NCBI GenBank assembly: GCA_050694015.1
Contig: JBOGWY010000237.1
Span: 1-34,743 of the forward strand
Length of the DNA stretch: 34,743 nt
Direction of reading: 5' to 3'
Origin: JBOGWY01 sp050694015
GTDB lineage: Bacteria > Actinomycetota > CADDZG01 > WHSQ01
Position numbers and translations under genes: made by a program. The notes beneath the pieces are model-generated. The model ran no database searches, had not been told where the DNA came from, and worked only from the letters and a program-made list of their open reading frames with translations. This document shows, piece after piece, positions 24,572 to 32,716 of the stretch. Each line of letters begins with the position of its first letter. The first letter of the stretch is position 1.

Positions 24572-25534
24572 GTGCTTCGCAACCCCATCTCTGGCCGCGC
24601 GCGACATAGCGCCGCGCTCGTCCTGGCTCTCGGTCTCATTTCATCAGCGTGCGGAGGAGGAGGCGTCCCGGAACCAGGCACGGGAGCGGCCCCCGCGTCG
24701 TCGTCCTCGGATGCGTTCCCGGTGACGGTCGCGGCCGCCAATGGAAAGGTCACGATCGACGCGCGCCCCGAGCGGATCGTGTCGCTGTCGGCCACTGCAA
24801 CCGAGATGCTGTTCGCGATCGGTGCCGGCGATCAGGTCGAAGCCGTCGACAACCAGTCCGATTACCCGCCCGACGTGCCGACGACCGAGCTCTCCGGTTA
24901 CGAGCCGAACGTCGAAGCGATCGCCGGGTACGAGCCCGATCTCGTCGTCGCGTCGAGCGATGCTGGTTTGAAGTCGCTTGCGAAGGTCGGAATCCCTCTG
25001 ATCGTCCACCCCGCGGTCGCGGACTTCGACGAGGCCTACGCGCAATTCGAACAACTCGGACTCGCTACCGGTCACGTGTCGGAAGCCGAAGCGGAGGTCG
25101 ATCGCATCCGGACGGAGATCGAGGAGATCACCTCCACCCTGCCGTCGCTCAACGAGAAGCCGACCTACTACCACGAGCTCGATCAGACGTACTTCAGCGT
25201 CACGTCCAAAACGTTCATCGGCCGCGTCTACGAGCTCGCGGGGCTGGAGAACATCGCCGATAAAGCCGACAAGGCCGGTACCGGTTACCCGCAGTTGTCG
25301 GCGGAGTACATCATCGACGCCGATCCCGACTTCATCTTCCTCGCCGACTCCGAGTGTTGCGGGCAAACCCCGGCGAAGGTCTCGAGTCGTCCGGGCTGGA
25401 GCCAGATAACCGCGGTGCGCAGCGGTGCGGTGTTCGATGTCGGTGACGACATCTCGTCGCGCTGGGGGCCGCGGATCGTGGACTTCCTCGAGATCGTCGT
25501 CGACGCGATCAAGGAGGTGCAGCCCGCAGCATGA
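24572..25534 (+). CDS. btuF: Cobalamin/corrinoid ABC transporter substrate-binding lipoprotein
   Basis: A 320-residue class III (Peripla_BP_2) binding protein. The N-terminus is a lipoprotein signal: basic residues, then LVLALGLISSAC with the lipobox cysteine at 27 and a Gly/Pro/Ser-rich linker to about 50. The binding fold starts at IDARPERIVSLSATATEMLFAIGAGDQVEAV, and contains VDNQSDYPPDVPTTELSGYEPNVEAI; the linking helix is near residue 165 and a C-terminal SRWGPRIVDFLEIVVDAI. The GTG at 24572 has GGGAG six bases upstream. It is the first gene after the cobalamin riboswitch and overlaps btuC by ATGA, so cobalamin or another corrinoid is the likely ligand rather than siderophore-iron, which uses the same fold. 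Confidence 0.93.
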   Translation: MLRNPISGRARHSAALVLALGLISSACGGGGVPEPGTGAAPASSSSDAFPVTVAAANGKVTIDARPERIVSLSATATEMLFAIGAGDQVEAVDNQSDYPPDVPTTELSGYEPNVEAIAGYEPDLVVASSDAGLKSLAKVGIPLIVHPAVADFDEAYAQFEQLGLATGHVSEAEAEVDRIRTEIEEITSTLPSLNEKPTYYHELDQTYFSVTSKTFIGRVYELAGLENIADKADKAGTGYPQLSAEYIIDADPDFIFLADSECCGQTPAKVSSRPGWSQITAVRSGAVFDVGDDISSRWGPRIVDFLEIVVDAIKEVQPAA

Positions 25535-26580
25535 CCACGACCGCCATCCGCCCGGTGACGCTCAGAGCGCGCTGGCTCGCGGTCGCGATGGGAGTCTTCG
25601 TGCTCGCAGTTTTATTGGGGGTCTCCATCGGGCCCGTGCGGTTGGGGCTCGCCGCAACACTCGCCGACCTCGTCGATCACATCCCCGGCGTCGACGTGGA
25701 GTCCGGCCTCACCACGCAGCAGAGCGCGATCCTGTGGGAGATCAGGGCTCCGCGGGTCGTGCTGGCGGCACTGGTTGGGTCGATGCTCGCGGTGGCGGGG
25801 GCCGCCTACCAGGGGGTGTTCCGTAATCCACTCGCCGACCCCTATCTGCTCGGAGTTGCCGCCGGAGCGGGCCTCGGAGCGACGATCGCGATCGCCGTGG
25901 GCCCCGGTCGCAACGAGTGGCCGATCGAGCCGCTGCCACTCGCTGCGTTCGCGGGCGCGCTGCTCGGTGTGTCGATGACCTACGTCCTGGGGCGCGGACG
26001 CGATCGCGGGCGCAGCACCGCGACGCTGATCCTGGCCGGGGTCGCGACCGCGTCGTTCCTGACCGCGATCCAGACGTACATGCAGCAGCGCGATGACGAC
26101 ACGGTGCGGCAGGTCTACACGTGGATCCTCGGGCAACTCACGACTTCGAGCTGGGCCGAAGTCGCTCTGGTAGCGCCTTATCTGGCGATCGCGGGGATAA
26201 CGCTCTTCCTTCACCGCCGCCTCCTCGACATGCTGAGCGTCGGCGACGAGGAAGCGGCGAGCCTGGGGGTCAACACCGCGAGGGTGCGCCTCCTGATCGT
26301 CGCGGCGGCGAGCCTGGGAACCGCGGCGGCCGTTGCCGTCAGCGGCTTGATCGGCTTCGTCGGCGTGGTCATTCCGCACACCGTTCGCCTGCTCTTCGGC
26401 GCCAGTTACCGGCTGGTCGTTCCCCTGTCGGTGTTCTTCGGGGCTGCGTTTCTGATACTCGCCGATCTCGTCGGCCGTTCGCTGATAGCGCCTGCGGAGA
26501 TCCCCATCGGCGTGATCACTGCGTTTTTGGGTGCTCCTTTCTTCCTCATCGTGCTCCGACGGAGTCAAAGGATCGCCTGA
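25531..26580 (+). CDS. btuC: Corrinoid ABC transporter permease
   Basis: A 349-residue FecCD/BtuC-family permease with about ten hydrophobic segments. Characteristic stretches are LWEIRAPRVVLAALVGSMLAVAGAAYQG near residues 69-97, NPLADPYLLGVAAGAGLGA, LGVNTARVRLL for the cytoplasmic coupling region contacting BtuD, and GLIGFVGVVIPHTVRLLFG, followed by a C-terminal IPIGVITAFLGAPFFLIVL. It works as a homodimer in the inner membrane. Start ATG 25531 overlaps the btuF stop (ATGA); its own stop shares one base with btuD (TGATG). The corrinoid assignment rests on the riboswitch and cob neighbours; the family alone would also allow iron-siderophore transport. Confidence 0.93.
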   Translation: MTTTAIRPVTLRARWLAVAMGVFVLAVLLGVSIGPVRLGLAATLADLVDHIPGVDVESGLTTQQSAILWEIRAPRVVLAALVGSMLAVAGAAYQGVFRNPLADPYLLGVAAGAGLGATIAIAVGPGRNEWPIEPLPLAAFAGALLGVSMTYVLGRGRDRGRSTATLILAGVATASFLTAIQTYMQQRDDDTVRQVYTWILGQLTTSSWAEVALVAPYLAIAGITLFLHRRLLDMLSVGDEEAASLGVNTARVRLLIVAAASLGTAAAVAVSGLIGFVGVVIPHTVRLLFGASYRLVVPLSVFFGAAFLILADLVGRSLIAPAEIPIGVITAFLGAPFFLIVLRRSQRIA

Positions 26581-27374
26581 TGCCGTCCGCCATATCGATG
26601 AGGGGCTTGAAGGTCGCCTACGGAAGCAAGACCGTCGTCGTCGACTTCGATCTCGAAGTAGCGCCGGGCGCCTGGACGACGCTGATCGGCCCGAACGGAG
26701 CGGGTAAGACCACGGCGTTGCGCGCCCTTGCCGGTCTGGTCCGTTTCGAGGGGGCGGCCTCCGTCGGCGGTATCCACGTGGCTTCGGCGTCCCGGCGCAC
26801 GCTGGCGCGCAACATCGCATACGTGCCGCAACGGCCACTGCTCCCGGTGGGCATATCCGTCACCGATTACGTGCTCATGGGACGTAACCCATACATCGGC
26901 TACCTCGCAACCGAGGCTCGCGAGGACCTCGACATCGTGGCGGACGTGCTCGAGCGTCTCGATCTCGTTACCTTCGCCGATCGGCCGGTCGATTCACTCA
27001 GCGGGGGGGAGGCCCAACGCGTCGTGCTCGGGCGCGCGCTCGCGCAACGCGCCCCCCTGCTTCTCCTCGACGAACCGACCAGCGAGCTCGACGTCGGCCA
27101 TCAGCAACAGGTGCTGGAGCTCGTCGACGGGCTTCGGAGGGAGGCGGGTCTGACCGTCCTGTCGACGATGCACGACCTCACCGTCGCCGGTCAGTATGCG
27201 AACGACCTCGTGCTGCTGGATCGAGGCAGGGCCGTCGCGCGAGGACCGGCCGACCAGGTGCTGCGCGTCGATGTGATCAGGGCCTATTACGGCGCCTCGG
27301 TCGAGGTGTTCGCGAACTCTCGGGGAGTGGTCGTAGCACCCGTTCGTCCGCGCGTCGAGGAGGTGAAGAGATGA
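26580..27374 (+). CDS. btuD: Corrinoid ABC transporter ATP-binding protein
   Basis: A 264-residue ABC ATPase. Walker A is IGPNGAGKTT (residues 36-45), the Q-loop region is YVPQRPLLPVG, the signature motif is LSGGEAQRV, Walker B is LLLLDEPTSELDVGHQ, and the H-loop is STMHD. The sequence around Walker A and the ITDYVLMGR-like stretch (SVTDYVLMGRNPYIG) match the FepC/BtuD branch that partners FecCD permeases. Start ATG at 26580 overlaps the btuC stop by one base; the upstream open frame to 26121 lies in btuC and is rejected. About 20 residues follow the usual end of the domain. It overlaps cobO by ATGA. Confidence 0.94.
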   Translation: MPSAISMRGLKVAYGSKTVVVDFDLEVAPGAWTTLIGPNGAGKTTALRALAGLVRFEGAASVGGIHVASASRRTLARNIAYVPQRPLLPVGISVTDYVLMGRNPYIGYLATEAREDLDIVADVLERLDLVTFADRPVDSLSGGEAQRVVLGRALAQRAPLLLLDEPTSELDVGHQQQVLELVDGLRREAGLTVLSTMHDLTVAGQYANDLVLLDRGRAVARGPADQVLRVDVIRAYYGASVEVFANSRGVVVAPVRPRVEEVKR

Positions 27375-27937
27375 CCACCGAACCGCCGACGGAGAAACCG
27401 GTCCATCCGCCCCCTGTGCACGTCGGTTCGCTGGTGCTTGTCAACACGGGCGATGGGAAGGGAAAGAGCACCGCGGCATTCGGGACGATGCTTCGCGCGG
27501 TCGCCCGAGGCTGGAAGGTCTGCGTGATCCAGTTCATCAAGTCGGGGAAGTGGCGCGTGGGCGAAGAGGCCGTGGGGCGGCAGTTGGGTGTCGCGTGGTG
27601 GACCATCGGGGACGGCTTCACGTGGAACTCGAAGGACATGGACGAGACCGAGGCCCGAGCGCGCGAAGCATGGCGTGTCGCGAGCGAGACCATCGCGTCG
27701 GGTGACTTCCAGATGGTGCTGCTCGACGAGATCACGTACCCGCTCAACTACGGGTGGATCGACAAGGGCGAGGTCGTGGCGGCGATCGAGGGGCGTCCCG
27801 ATCAAGTCAACATCGTTGCCACCGGAAGGGATGCACCTCCCGAGCTCGTCGAGATCGCCGACACCGTCACCGAGATGACGAAGGTCAAGCATGCCTTCGA
27901 CCGAGGCATCCGCGCGAAGCGAGGCATCGACCTGTGA
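27371..27937 (+). CDS. cobO: Cob(I)yrinic acid a,c-diamide adenosyltransferase CobO
   Basis: A 188-residue CobO/CobA/BtuR-family corrinoid adenosyltransferase (EC 2.5.1.17), normal length. It transfers the adenosyl group of ATP to cobalt(I) of corrinoids, creating the Co-C bond, and can serve both synthesis and salvage. The P-loop variant is NTGDGKGKSTAAFG (residues 25-38); other family marks are VCVIQFIKSGKW, VLLDEITYPLNYGW and VATGRDAPPELVEIADTVTEM. An N-terminal Pro-rich segment of about 16 residues precedes the core. ATGA overlap with btuD and GTGA overlap with cobU. Adenosylation fits the position between transport and nucleotide-loop genes. Confidence 0.96.
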   Translation: MTTEPPTEKPVHPPPVHVGSLVLVNTGDGKGKSTAAFGTMLRAVARGWKVCVIQFIKSGKWRVGEEAVGRQLGVAWWTIGDGFTWNSKDMDETEARAREAWRVASETIASGDFQMVLLDEITYPLNYGWIDKGEVVAAIEGRPDQVNIVATGRDAPPELVEIADTVTEMTKVKHAFDRGIRAKRGIDL

Positions 27938-28455
27938 GCATCCGGCTGTTGATCGGCGGCGCCCGGGCCGGTAAGTCGACGATCGCGGCCAAGCTCGCCA
28001 CCGCGATCGGCGCGCCGGTGACGTTCGTGGCCACGGCCGAGGTCGGCGACGAGGAGATGGAGCGTCGCATCGCGTGGCATCGTGCCGACCGACCTGCGGA
28101 GTGGATCACGATCGAGGAACCGATCGACCTCGTCGGCGCCATCGGCCGCGCAGGGGCGGGGACGGTGATCGTCGATTGCTTGACGCTGTGGACGAGCAAC
28201 CTGATGCTGAGCGGACTCTCCGATGGCGAGATCGAGCAGCGAGCGGCAGAAGTCGCGCGACTCACCTCCGAGCGAGCGTCTACATCTCTCGTCGTGACGA
28301 ACGAGGTCGGCATGGGAGTCGTCCCCGCTTCGGAGATGGGCAGGCGTTTCCGCGACCTGCTCGGTCGCGTGAACTCTCTGTGGGCCGACGAGGCGGCCGA
28401 GGTGTTACTGGTCGTCGCGGGTCGTGCGACGCGCGTGGTCCCGGTGGACTCGTGA
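27934..28455 (+). CDS. cobU: Adenosylcobinamide kinase / guanylyltransferase CobU
   Basis: A 173-residue bifunctional enzyme (EC 2.7.1.156 and 2.7.7.62) that phosphorylates adenosylcobinamide and then transfers GMP to it. The P-loop is GGARAGKST (residues 8-16; the commoner form is GGxRSGKS). His49 in IAWHRADRP is the expected guanylylated histidine, and VIVDCLTLWTSNL and VVTNEVGMGVVP are further family motifs. The start is GTG at 27934, in a GTGA overlap with cobO; the longer frame from 27754 lies within cobO. It also overlaps cobQ by GTGA. The presence of CobU and CobS shows that nucleotide-loop assembly or cobinamide salvage is encoded. Confidence 0.95.
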   Translation: MSIRLLIGGARAGKSTIAAKLATAIGAPVTFVATAEVGDEEMERRIAWHRADRPAEWITIEEPIDLVGAIGRAGAGTVIVDCLTLWTSNLMLSGLSDGEIEQRAAEVARLTSERASTSLVVTNEVGMGVVPASEMGRRFRDLLGRVNSLWADEAAEVLLVVAGRATRVVPVDS

Positions 28456-29957
28456 CGGGTTCGTTACTGGTCTGCGGAACCTCGTCGGATGCCGGCAAGA
28501 GCGTGATCGTCGCCGGGCTGTGCCGCTTCTTGAGGGACGCGGGTATCAAGGTCGCTCCCTTCAAGGCACAGAACATGTCGCTCAACTCGGCGGTGACGGC
28601 AGATGGTGCCGAGATCGGGCGCGCGCAAGCCGCCCAGGCCTTCGCGGCGGGCATCGAACCCGAGGCCGAGATGAACCCGATCCTCTTGAAGCCGGGAAGC
28701 GACACCCACGCGCAGGTGATCGTGGGAGGCCGTCCCCTCGCCACGAGCGATGCGGTGGGGTACGGGGATCTGATCCCCGATCTCATGCCCACGGTCGTCG
28801 ATGCCTTCGAGTCTCTCCGGTCGCGCTTCGACGTGGTGGTGTGTGAGGGCGCAGGCAGTCTCGCCGAGTTCAACCTCCGTAACCGCGATCTGGTCAACCT
28901 CGGCTTCGCGCACGTTACCGAGTCTCCGGTGGTGGTCGTTGCCGACATCGATCGCGGCGGTTCGTTCGCCGGCCTTTACGGATCGCTGGCCCTGCTCGAA
29001 GCCGACGACCAACGGCTCGTTCAGGGCTTCCTTCTCAACCGGTTCCGCGGAGATGCCCGGCTGCTCGACGACGCGCTCGCGCGATTCACGCACGCGACCG
29101 GACGGCCCTTCTACGGCGTGTTGCCGTGGATCCCTGCGATCGGCATCGACGCCGAGGACGCTCTCGCCGTAGCGTCTTCCGAAGCGGACGGGGACGCGAA
29201 CGATCCGTTGTCGGTAGTCGTGGTGCGGCTCGGTGCGATGAGCAACTTCACGGATCTCGATCCGCTGGCGCTCGACCCCCACATCGCGGTTCGATTCACG
29301 GCTTCGCCGGCGGAGATCGAACGTGCGGACATCGTCGTCCTCCCCGGCTCGAAGACGACCGTCGCCGACCTCGTTCGCCTCCGCGAGCGCGGTCTCGATC
29401 GCGTGTTGACCGCTCGAGCGAAGAAGGGGCGACCGATAGTGGGTATCTGTGGGGGCTTCCAGATGCTCGGAACCGAGATCGTCGACGACGTCGAATCCGG
29501 TGCCGGTCGTGTTCCCGGCTTGGGGCTCCTACCTGTGGTCACGGAGTTCGCCCACGACAAGGTCCTCGCGCGCCGCGCGGGCAGATGGATCCACGGCGGG
29601 GCCGATGTCGAGGGCTACGAGATCCGCCACGGCACACCGCGCGTCCTCGACGGCGAGCCGATGTTTTCGACGGACCAGGGCGACGAGGGATGTGTTGTGG
29701 GCGCGGTCTACGGGACGTCGTGGCACGGAATCTTCGAGGCCGACGACTTCCGAACGCGCTTCGTGACCGCGCTCGCGCGTTCTTCGGCGCTCGACTGGGA
29801 ACCCGCCCCCTACTCGTTCGCGGGGGCCCGGGAGGACCAAGCCCGGCGTCTGGGCGCGCTCATCGCGGATCATTGCGATACCGACGGTCTGTTGCGACTC
29901 ATCGAGGCGGGACCCGACACGGGCGTCCCGACGCTGCCCCCGGCCGGTATCCCGTGA
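28452..29957 (+). CDS. cobQ: Cobyric acid synthase CobQ
   Basis: A 501-residue glutamine-dependent amidase (EC 6.3.5.10) that converts adenosylcobyrinic a,c-diamide to adenosylcobyric acid by four amidations. The N-terminal dethiobiotin-synthetase-like ATPase domain starts with LLVCGTSSDAGKSVIVAGLCR and contains PFKAQNMSLNS and DIDRGGSFAGLYG. The C-terminal class I glutamine amidotransferase domain has nucleophile Cys333 in VGICGGFQMLG and catalytic His425 in GTSWHGIFE. Start GTG 28452 overlaps cobU by GTGA; the frame from 28074 is a shadow inside cobU. Length is normal. It overlaps cobT by GTGA. CobB/CbiA for the preceding amidation is not in the window. Confidence 0.96.
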   Translation: MTGSLLVCGTSSDAGKSVIVAGLCRFLRDAGIKVAPFKAQNMSLNSAVTADGAEIGRAQAAQAFAAGIEPEAEMNPILLKPGSDTHAQVIVGGRPLATSDAVGYGDLIPDLMPTVVDAFESLRSRFDVVVCEGAGSLAEFNLRNRDLVNLGFAHVTESPVVVVADIDRGGSFAGLYGSLALLEADDQRLVQGFLLNRFRGDARLLDDALARFTHATGRPFYGVLPWIPAIGIDAEDALAVASSEADGDANDPLSVVVVRLGAMSNFTDLDPLALDPHIAVRFTASPAEIERADIVVLPGSKTTVADLVRLRERGLDRVLTARAKKGRPIVGICGGFQMLGTEIVDDVESGAGRVPGLGLLPVVTEFAHDKVLARRAGRWIHGGADVEGYEIRHGTPRVLDGEPMFSTDQGDEGCVVGAVYGTSWHGIFEADDFRTRFVTALARSSALDWEPAPYSFAGAREDQARRLGALIADHCDTDGLLRLIEAGPDTGVPTLPPAGIP

Positions 29958-30943
29958 TCGAGATCCCCGCTCTGTTGGCGGTTCTCCCTCAACCCGACGA
30001 GAGCGCGCGGGCCGCGATCGCGGAGCGCGCCGCACGCGTGTTGCGTCCACTACGCGCATTTGAACGACTGGACGATGTCGCGGTGTGGCTCGCAGGATGG
30101 CAATGCACGACGACCCCCGACGTGACGCGACCCGCCGTAGCCGTCTTCGTCGCAGACCATGGCGTTGCCGCCCGAGGCGTCAGCGCGTACCCGCAGGATG
30201 TGACGGTCGCGATGCACCGAGCGCTCGAGGAGGGTGTCGCCACGGTGTCCGCGATCGCAGCAACCATCGGAGCATCGGTATGCGTCGTCGATGTCGGCGT
30301 CGGCCATCCGACCGGGGACATCACCGTCGAAGAGGCCATGAGCCGCGACACGTTCGCCGCGAGCTTCGAGACGGGGCGAGCCACGGTGCGGTCGCTCGAC
30401 ACGGACCTCCTGGTCCTCGGAGAGATGGGCATCGGGAACACAACCGCAGCAGCCGCCGTCGCTGCCGCACTGTTCGGTCTACGCGCCGACGACTGGACGG
30501 GGCGTGGGACCGGTATCGACGACGCGACCTATCGACGGAAGATCGCCCTCGTCGAGCGGGCGCGGAGTCGCGTGAACGTGAGCGACCCGTTAGAAGTGCT
30601 GCGCGAACTCGGGGGCACGGAGATGGTCGCGATCGCAGGTGCCGTCCTCGAGGCCCGGCTTCGCTCGATACCCGTCGTGCTCGACGGTTTCGTCGTCGGG
30701 GCCGCCGTGGCCCCCCTGGAGGTCGCACGTCCCGGGGCGTTGGACCATTGCATCGCCGGACATCGCTCGCCCGAGCCCGGCCACGCACTGCTACTCGAGA
30801 AGCTCGGCAGATCGCCGCTGCTCGACCTCGATCTGCGCCTCGGGGAGGGGAGCGGCGCGCTCGCCGCGGTGCCACTGATCCGCGTCGCCGCGCGGGCGGT
30901 GACCGGCGTTGCTACGTTCGAAGAGTGGGGTCTACCGCGATGA
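29954..30943 (+). CDS. cobT: Nicotinate-nucleotide-dimethylbenzimidazole phosphoribosyltransferase CobT
   Basis: A 329-residue CobT (EC 2.4.2.21) that activates the lower-ligand base, usually dimethylbenzimidazole, to its alpha-ribotide phosphate. Motifs are VFVADHGVAARGVSAYPQDVT, VVDVGVGHPTGD, LGEMGIGNTTAAAAV and LRLGEGSGA, with the presumed catalytic Glu298. The substrate base cannot be read from sequence. The start is GTG at 29954 in a GTGA overlap with cobQ; the much longer open frame from 29126 is a shadow of cobQ. It overlaps cobS by ATGA. Slightly shorter than enterobacterial CobT (about 356 residues), at the N-terminus. Confidence 0.95.
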   Translation: MIEIPALLAVLPQPDESARAAIAERAARVLRPLRAFERLDDVAVWLAGWQCTTTPDVTRPAVAVFVADHGVAARGVSAYPQDVTVAMHRALEEGVATVSAIAATIGASVCVVDVGVGHPTGDITVEEAMSRDTFAASFETGRATVRSLDTDLLVLGEMGIGNTTAAAAVAAALFGLRADDWTGRGTGIDDATYRRKIALVERARSRVNVSDPLEVLRELGGTEMVAIAGAVLEARLRSIPVVLDGFVVGAAVAPLEVARPGALDHCIAGHRSPEPGHALLLEKLGRSPLLDLDLRLGEGSGALAAVPLIRVAARAVTGVATFEEWGLPR

Positions 30944-31707
30944 GCGGGCTGGTTGCGGCGCTCGGGTTCTACACGCGGCTTCCCCTCCCGAGCGCGTTGT
31001 ACGGTCCCGCCGAGCTCGCCCGGTCGGCGCCGTGGTTCCCGGTGGCCGGTCTCGGGATCGGCGCGGCCATAGCCGGCGTCTTCGTTGCCTCGCATGCGTT
31101 TTTGCCCGCGGCCCTCGCCGCCGTGATCGCGGTATCGGTCGGTGCCGTGGTCACCGGTGCCTTCCACGAGGACGGTCTCGGCGACGTAGCCGACGCGTTC
31201 CCCGGAGGATGGACCGTCGAGCGCCGTCTCGAGATCCTAGACGACCCGCGCCAGGGGACGTTCGGCGTGCTGGCACTTACGGCCGCGTTGGTGACCCGCG
31301 TAGTCGCGATCGGGCACCTCGAGCCGTACGGAGCGCTCGCGCTACTGCCCGCGGCTCACGCACTCAGTCGCGTACCGGCGATCGTGCTCATGCGGCGAGC
31401 ACCGCTCGCGAGACGCGAGAGTCTCGCCGCCGCGTTTGCCCAAGGACTCGATGCGCGACACGAGGTCGCCGCGGTTGTCGTCGGCGCTGGGGCGGCGGCG
31501 CTCCTGATTGGGGTGTGGGCTCTGCCCGCGGTCGCGCTGTGCATCCTGACCTCGGTCGGGATGCTCGCCCTCGCTCGCAGGAAGATCGGGGGGATCTCCG
31601 GTGACGTACTCGGCGCGATCCAACAGCTCGCGGAGCTAGGGATGCTGATCATGGGTGTCGCAGCCGTCCATGAAGGCTGGCGCGCACTCGCGTGGTGGCA
31701 ACCGTGA
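30940..31707 (+). CDS. cobS: Adenosylcobinamide-GDP ribazoletransferase CobS
   Basis: A 255-residue integral membrane enzyme (EC 2.7.8.26) that joins adenosylcobinamide-GDP with alpha-ribazole (phosphate). The family signature is present: LGFYTRLPLP near the N-terminus and the metal-binding FHEDGLGDVADAFPGG (about residues 74-89), followed by LDDPRQGTFGVLAL and a C-terminal RKIGGISGDVLGAIQQLAEL. Six to seven hydrophobic helices are visible. The ATG at 30940 overlaps the cobT stop by ATGA; the frame from 30085 is a shadow. It overlaps the BtuF-like gene by GTGA. CobC/phosphatase is not in the window. Confidence 0.95.
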   Translation: MSGLVAALGFYTRLPLPSALYGPAELARSAPWFPVAGLGIGAAIAGVFVASHAFLPAALAAVIAVSVGAVVTGAFHEDGLGDVADAFPGGWTVERRLEILDDPRQGTFGVLALTAALVTRVVAIGHLEPYGALALLPAAHALSRVPAIVLMRRAPLARRESLAAAFAQGLDARHEVAAVVVGAGAAALLIGVWALPAVALCILTSVGMLALARRKIGGISGDVLGAIQQLAELGMLIMGVAAVHEGWRALAWWQP

Positions 31708-32624
31708 GGGTCGTGTCGCTGCTTCCATCGGCAACCGAGATCGTCTTCGCGATCGGCGCCGAGGACGTCCTGTGCGGCGTGAGTTGCGACTGCGACTACC
31801 CGGCCGGCGTAACGACCAAGCCGGTCGTATCGGCCACGACGCTACCCATCACCGAGACGTCCTCGCCCGGAGCGATCGACGCGATGGTGCGCGAGCAATT
31901 GGCGGAGAGCGACTCTATTTACACGCTAGACCGGTCGCTGATCCGGTCGCTCCAGCCGGATGTGATCCTGGCCCAAGACCTGTGCCGCGTGTGCGCGGTG
32001 CCGTCCGGCGACGTCGAGGAAGCGTTGGACGTGATCGGTTGCCGCGCCGATGTGTTGTCGCTCGACCCGAACAGCCTCACCGACGTCCTTCACAACATCG
32101 TCCATGTCGGTGTGGCGGTGGGGCGAGAAGAGCGCGCACGAGAAGTCGTCGACTCGCTGCGCGCTCGGTTGGATGGCGTGCGGCGAGCGACCGAGGCCGC
32201 CTCTCCGCGGCCCCGCGTCGTCACCATCGAGTGGCACGACCCTTTGTTCAACGGCGGACATTGGATCCCGGAGATGGTCGCGATCGCGGGAGGCGACGAC
32301 ATGCTCGGCGCTCCCGGCGCGCGCTCGCGCACCGTGGAGTGGACAGAGGTGGTCGCGGCCGATCCCGATGTGATCGTGTTCATGCCGTGTGGCTACGACC
32401 TCGAGGGCGCGATCGCCCAGGTCCCGTTGTTGTTGGAGTCAGAAGGATTCCGCGGGACGCGCGCAGCGCACTCGGGCGATGTCTTCGTCGCCGATTCGTC
32501 GGCGTACTTCTCTCGTTCAGGGCCCCGACTCGTCGACGGGGTGGAGATCCTCGCCGGCATCCTTCATCCCGACCTCGTCGTGCCACCGGATGCGACGCGG
32601 GCGCGACGCGTCGGCGCCCGGTGA
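31704..32624 (+). CDS. Signal-less BtuF-like cobalamin-binding protein with conserved cysteines
   Basis: A 306-residue Peripla_BP_2 (BtuF-type) protein that starts directly at the binding fold (VRVVSLLPSATEIVFAIGAEDVL) with no signal peptide or lipobox, so it should stay in the cytosol. It carries cysteine motifs CGVSCDCDYPAG (near residues 27-38) and AQDLCRVCAVPSGDVEEAL (near 92-110), which recur in this subfamily as I know it and are not found in the lipoprotein BtuF above. The start is placed at GTG 31704, which gives the same GTGA overlap with cobS as elsewhere in the operon; GTG 31692 is possible. Ends with an Arg-rich tail. Role is unknown; cytosolic corrinoid carriage or redox-linked handling is a guess from context. 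Confidence 0.85.
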   Translation: MRVVSLLPSATEIVFAIGAEDVLCGVSCDCDYPAGVTTKPVVSATTLPITETSSPGAIDAMVREQLAESDSIYTLDRSLIRSLQPDVILAQDLCRVCAVPSGDVEEALDVIGCRADVLSLDPNSLTDVLHNIVHVGVAVGREERAREVVDSLRARLDGVRRATEAASPRPRVVTIEWHDPLFNGGHWIPEMVAIAGGDDMLGAPGARSRTVEWTEVVAADPDVIVFMPCGYDLEGAIAQVPLLLESEGFRGTRAAHSGDVFVADSSAYFSRSGPRLVDGVEILAGILHPDLVVPPDATRARRVGAR

Positions 32625-32653
32625 CGACGATCTCTACGCTGTAAGGGAAGGCG

Positions 32654-32709
32654 CTACGTAGTTCAACGTAGTCGGAAATTCGCGTTTTTCGCGTTCTGGG
32701 TGCTCAGAA
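32654..32709 (+). terminator. Series of small hairpins after the cobalamin operon
   Basis: Three short stems follow the last gene: CTACGT/ACGTAG (32654-32659 with 32666-32671), CGCG around TTTTT (32681-32693) and TTCTG/CAGAA (32694-32698 with 32705-32709). None has a strong GC stem plus T-tract, so termination here is uncertain. The last overlaps the proposed promoter of the next gene. Confidence 0.3.
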
Positions 32710-32710
32710 T
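32705..32710 (+). promoter_or_regulatory. Putative leaderless -10 box of the receiver gene
   Basis: CAGAAT is followed by six bases and the GTG at 32717. It keeps the A and final T of TANNNT and the same spacing seen at treS and glgX. No Shine-Dalgarno is visible. Confidence 0.3.
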
Positions 32711-32716
32711 TGCCTA

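Noticed and set aside
25612..26838. 408-residue minus-strand open frame
   Set aside because: Antisense of btuC/btuD; Arg/Pro-rich shadow.
24572..27374. Iron-siderophore uptake system
   Set aside because: The BtuFCD and FepBDGC families share folds, but the cobalamin riboswitch and cotranslated cob genes make corrinoid the better ligand.
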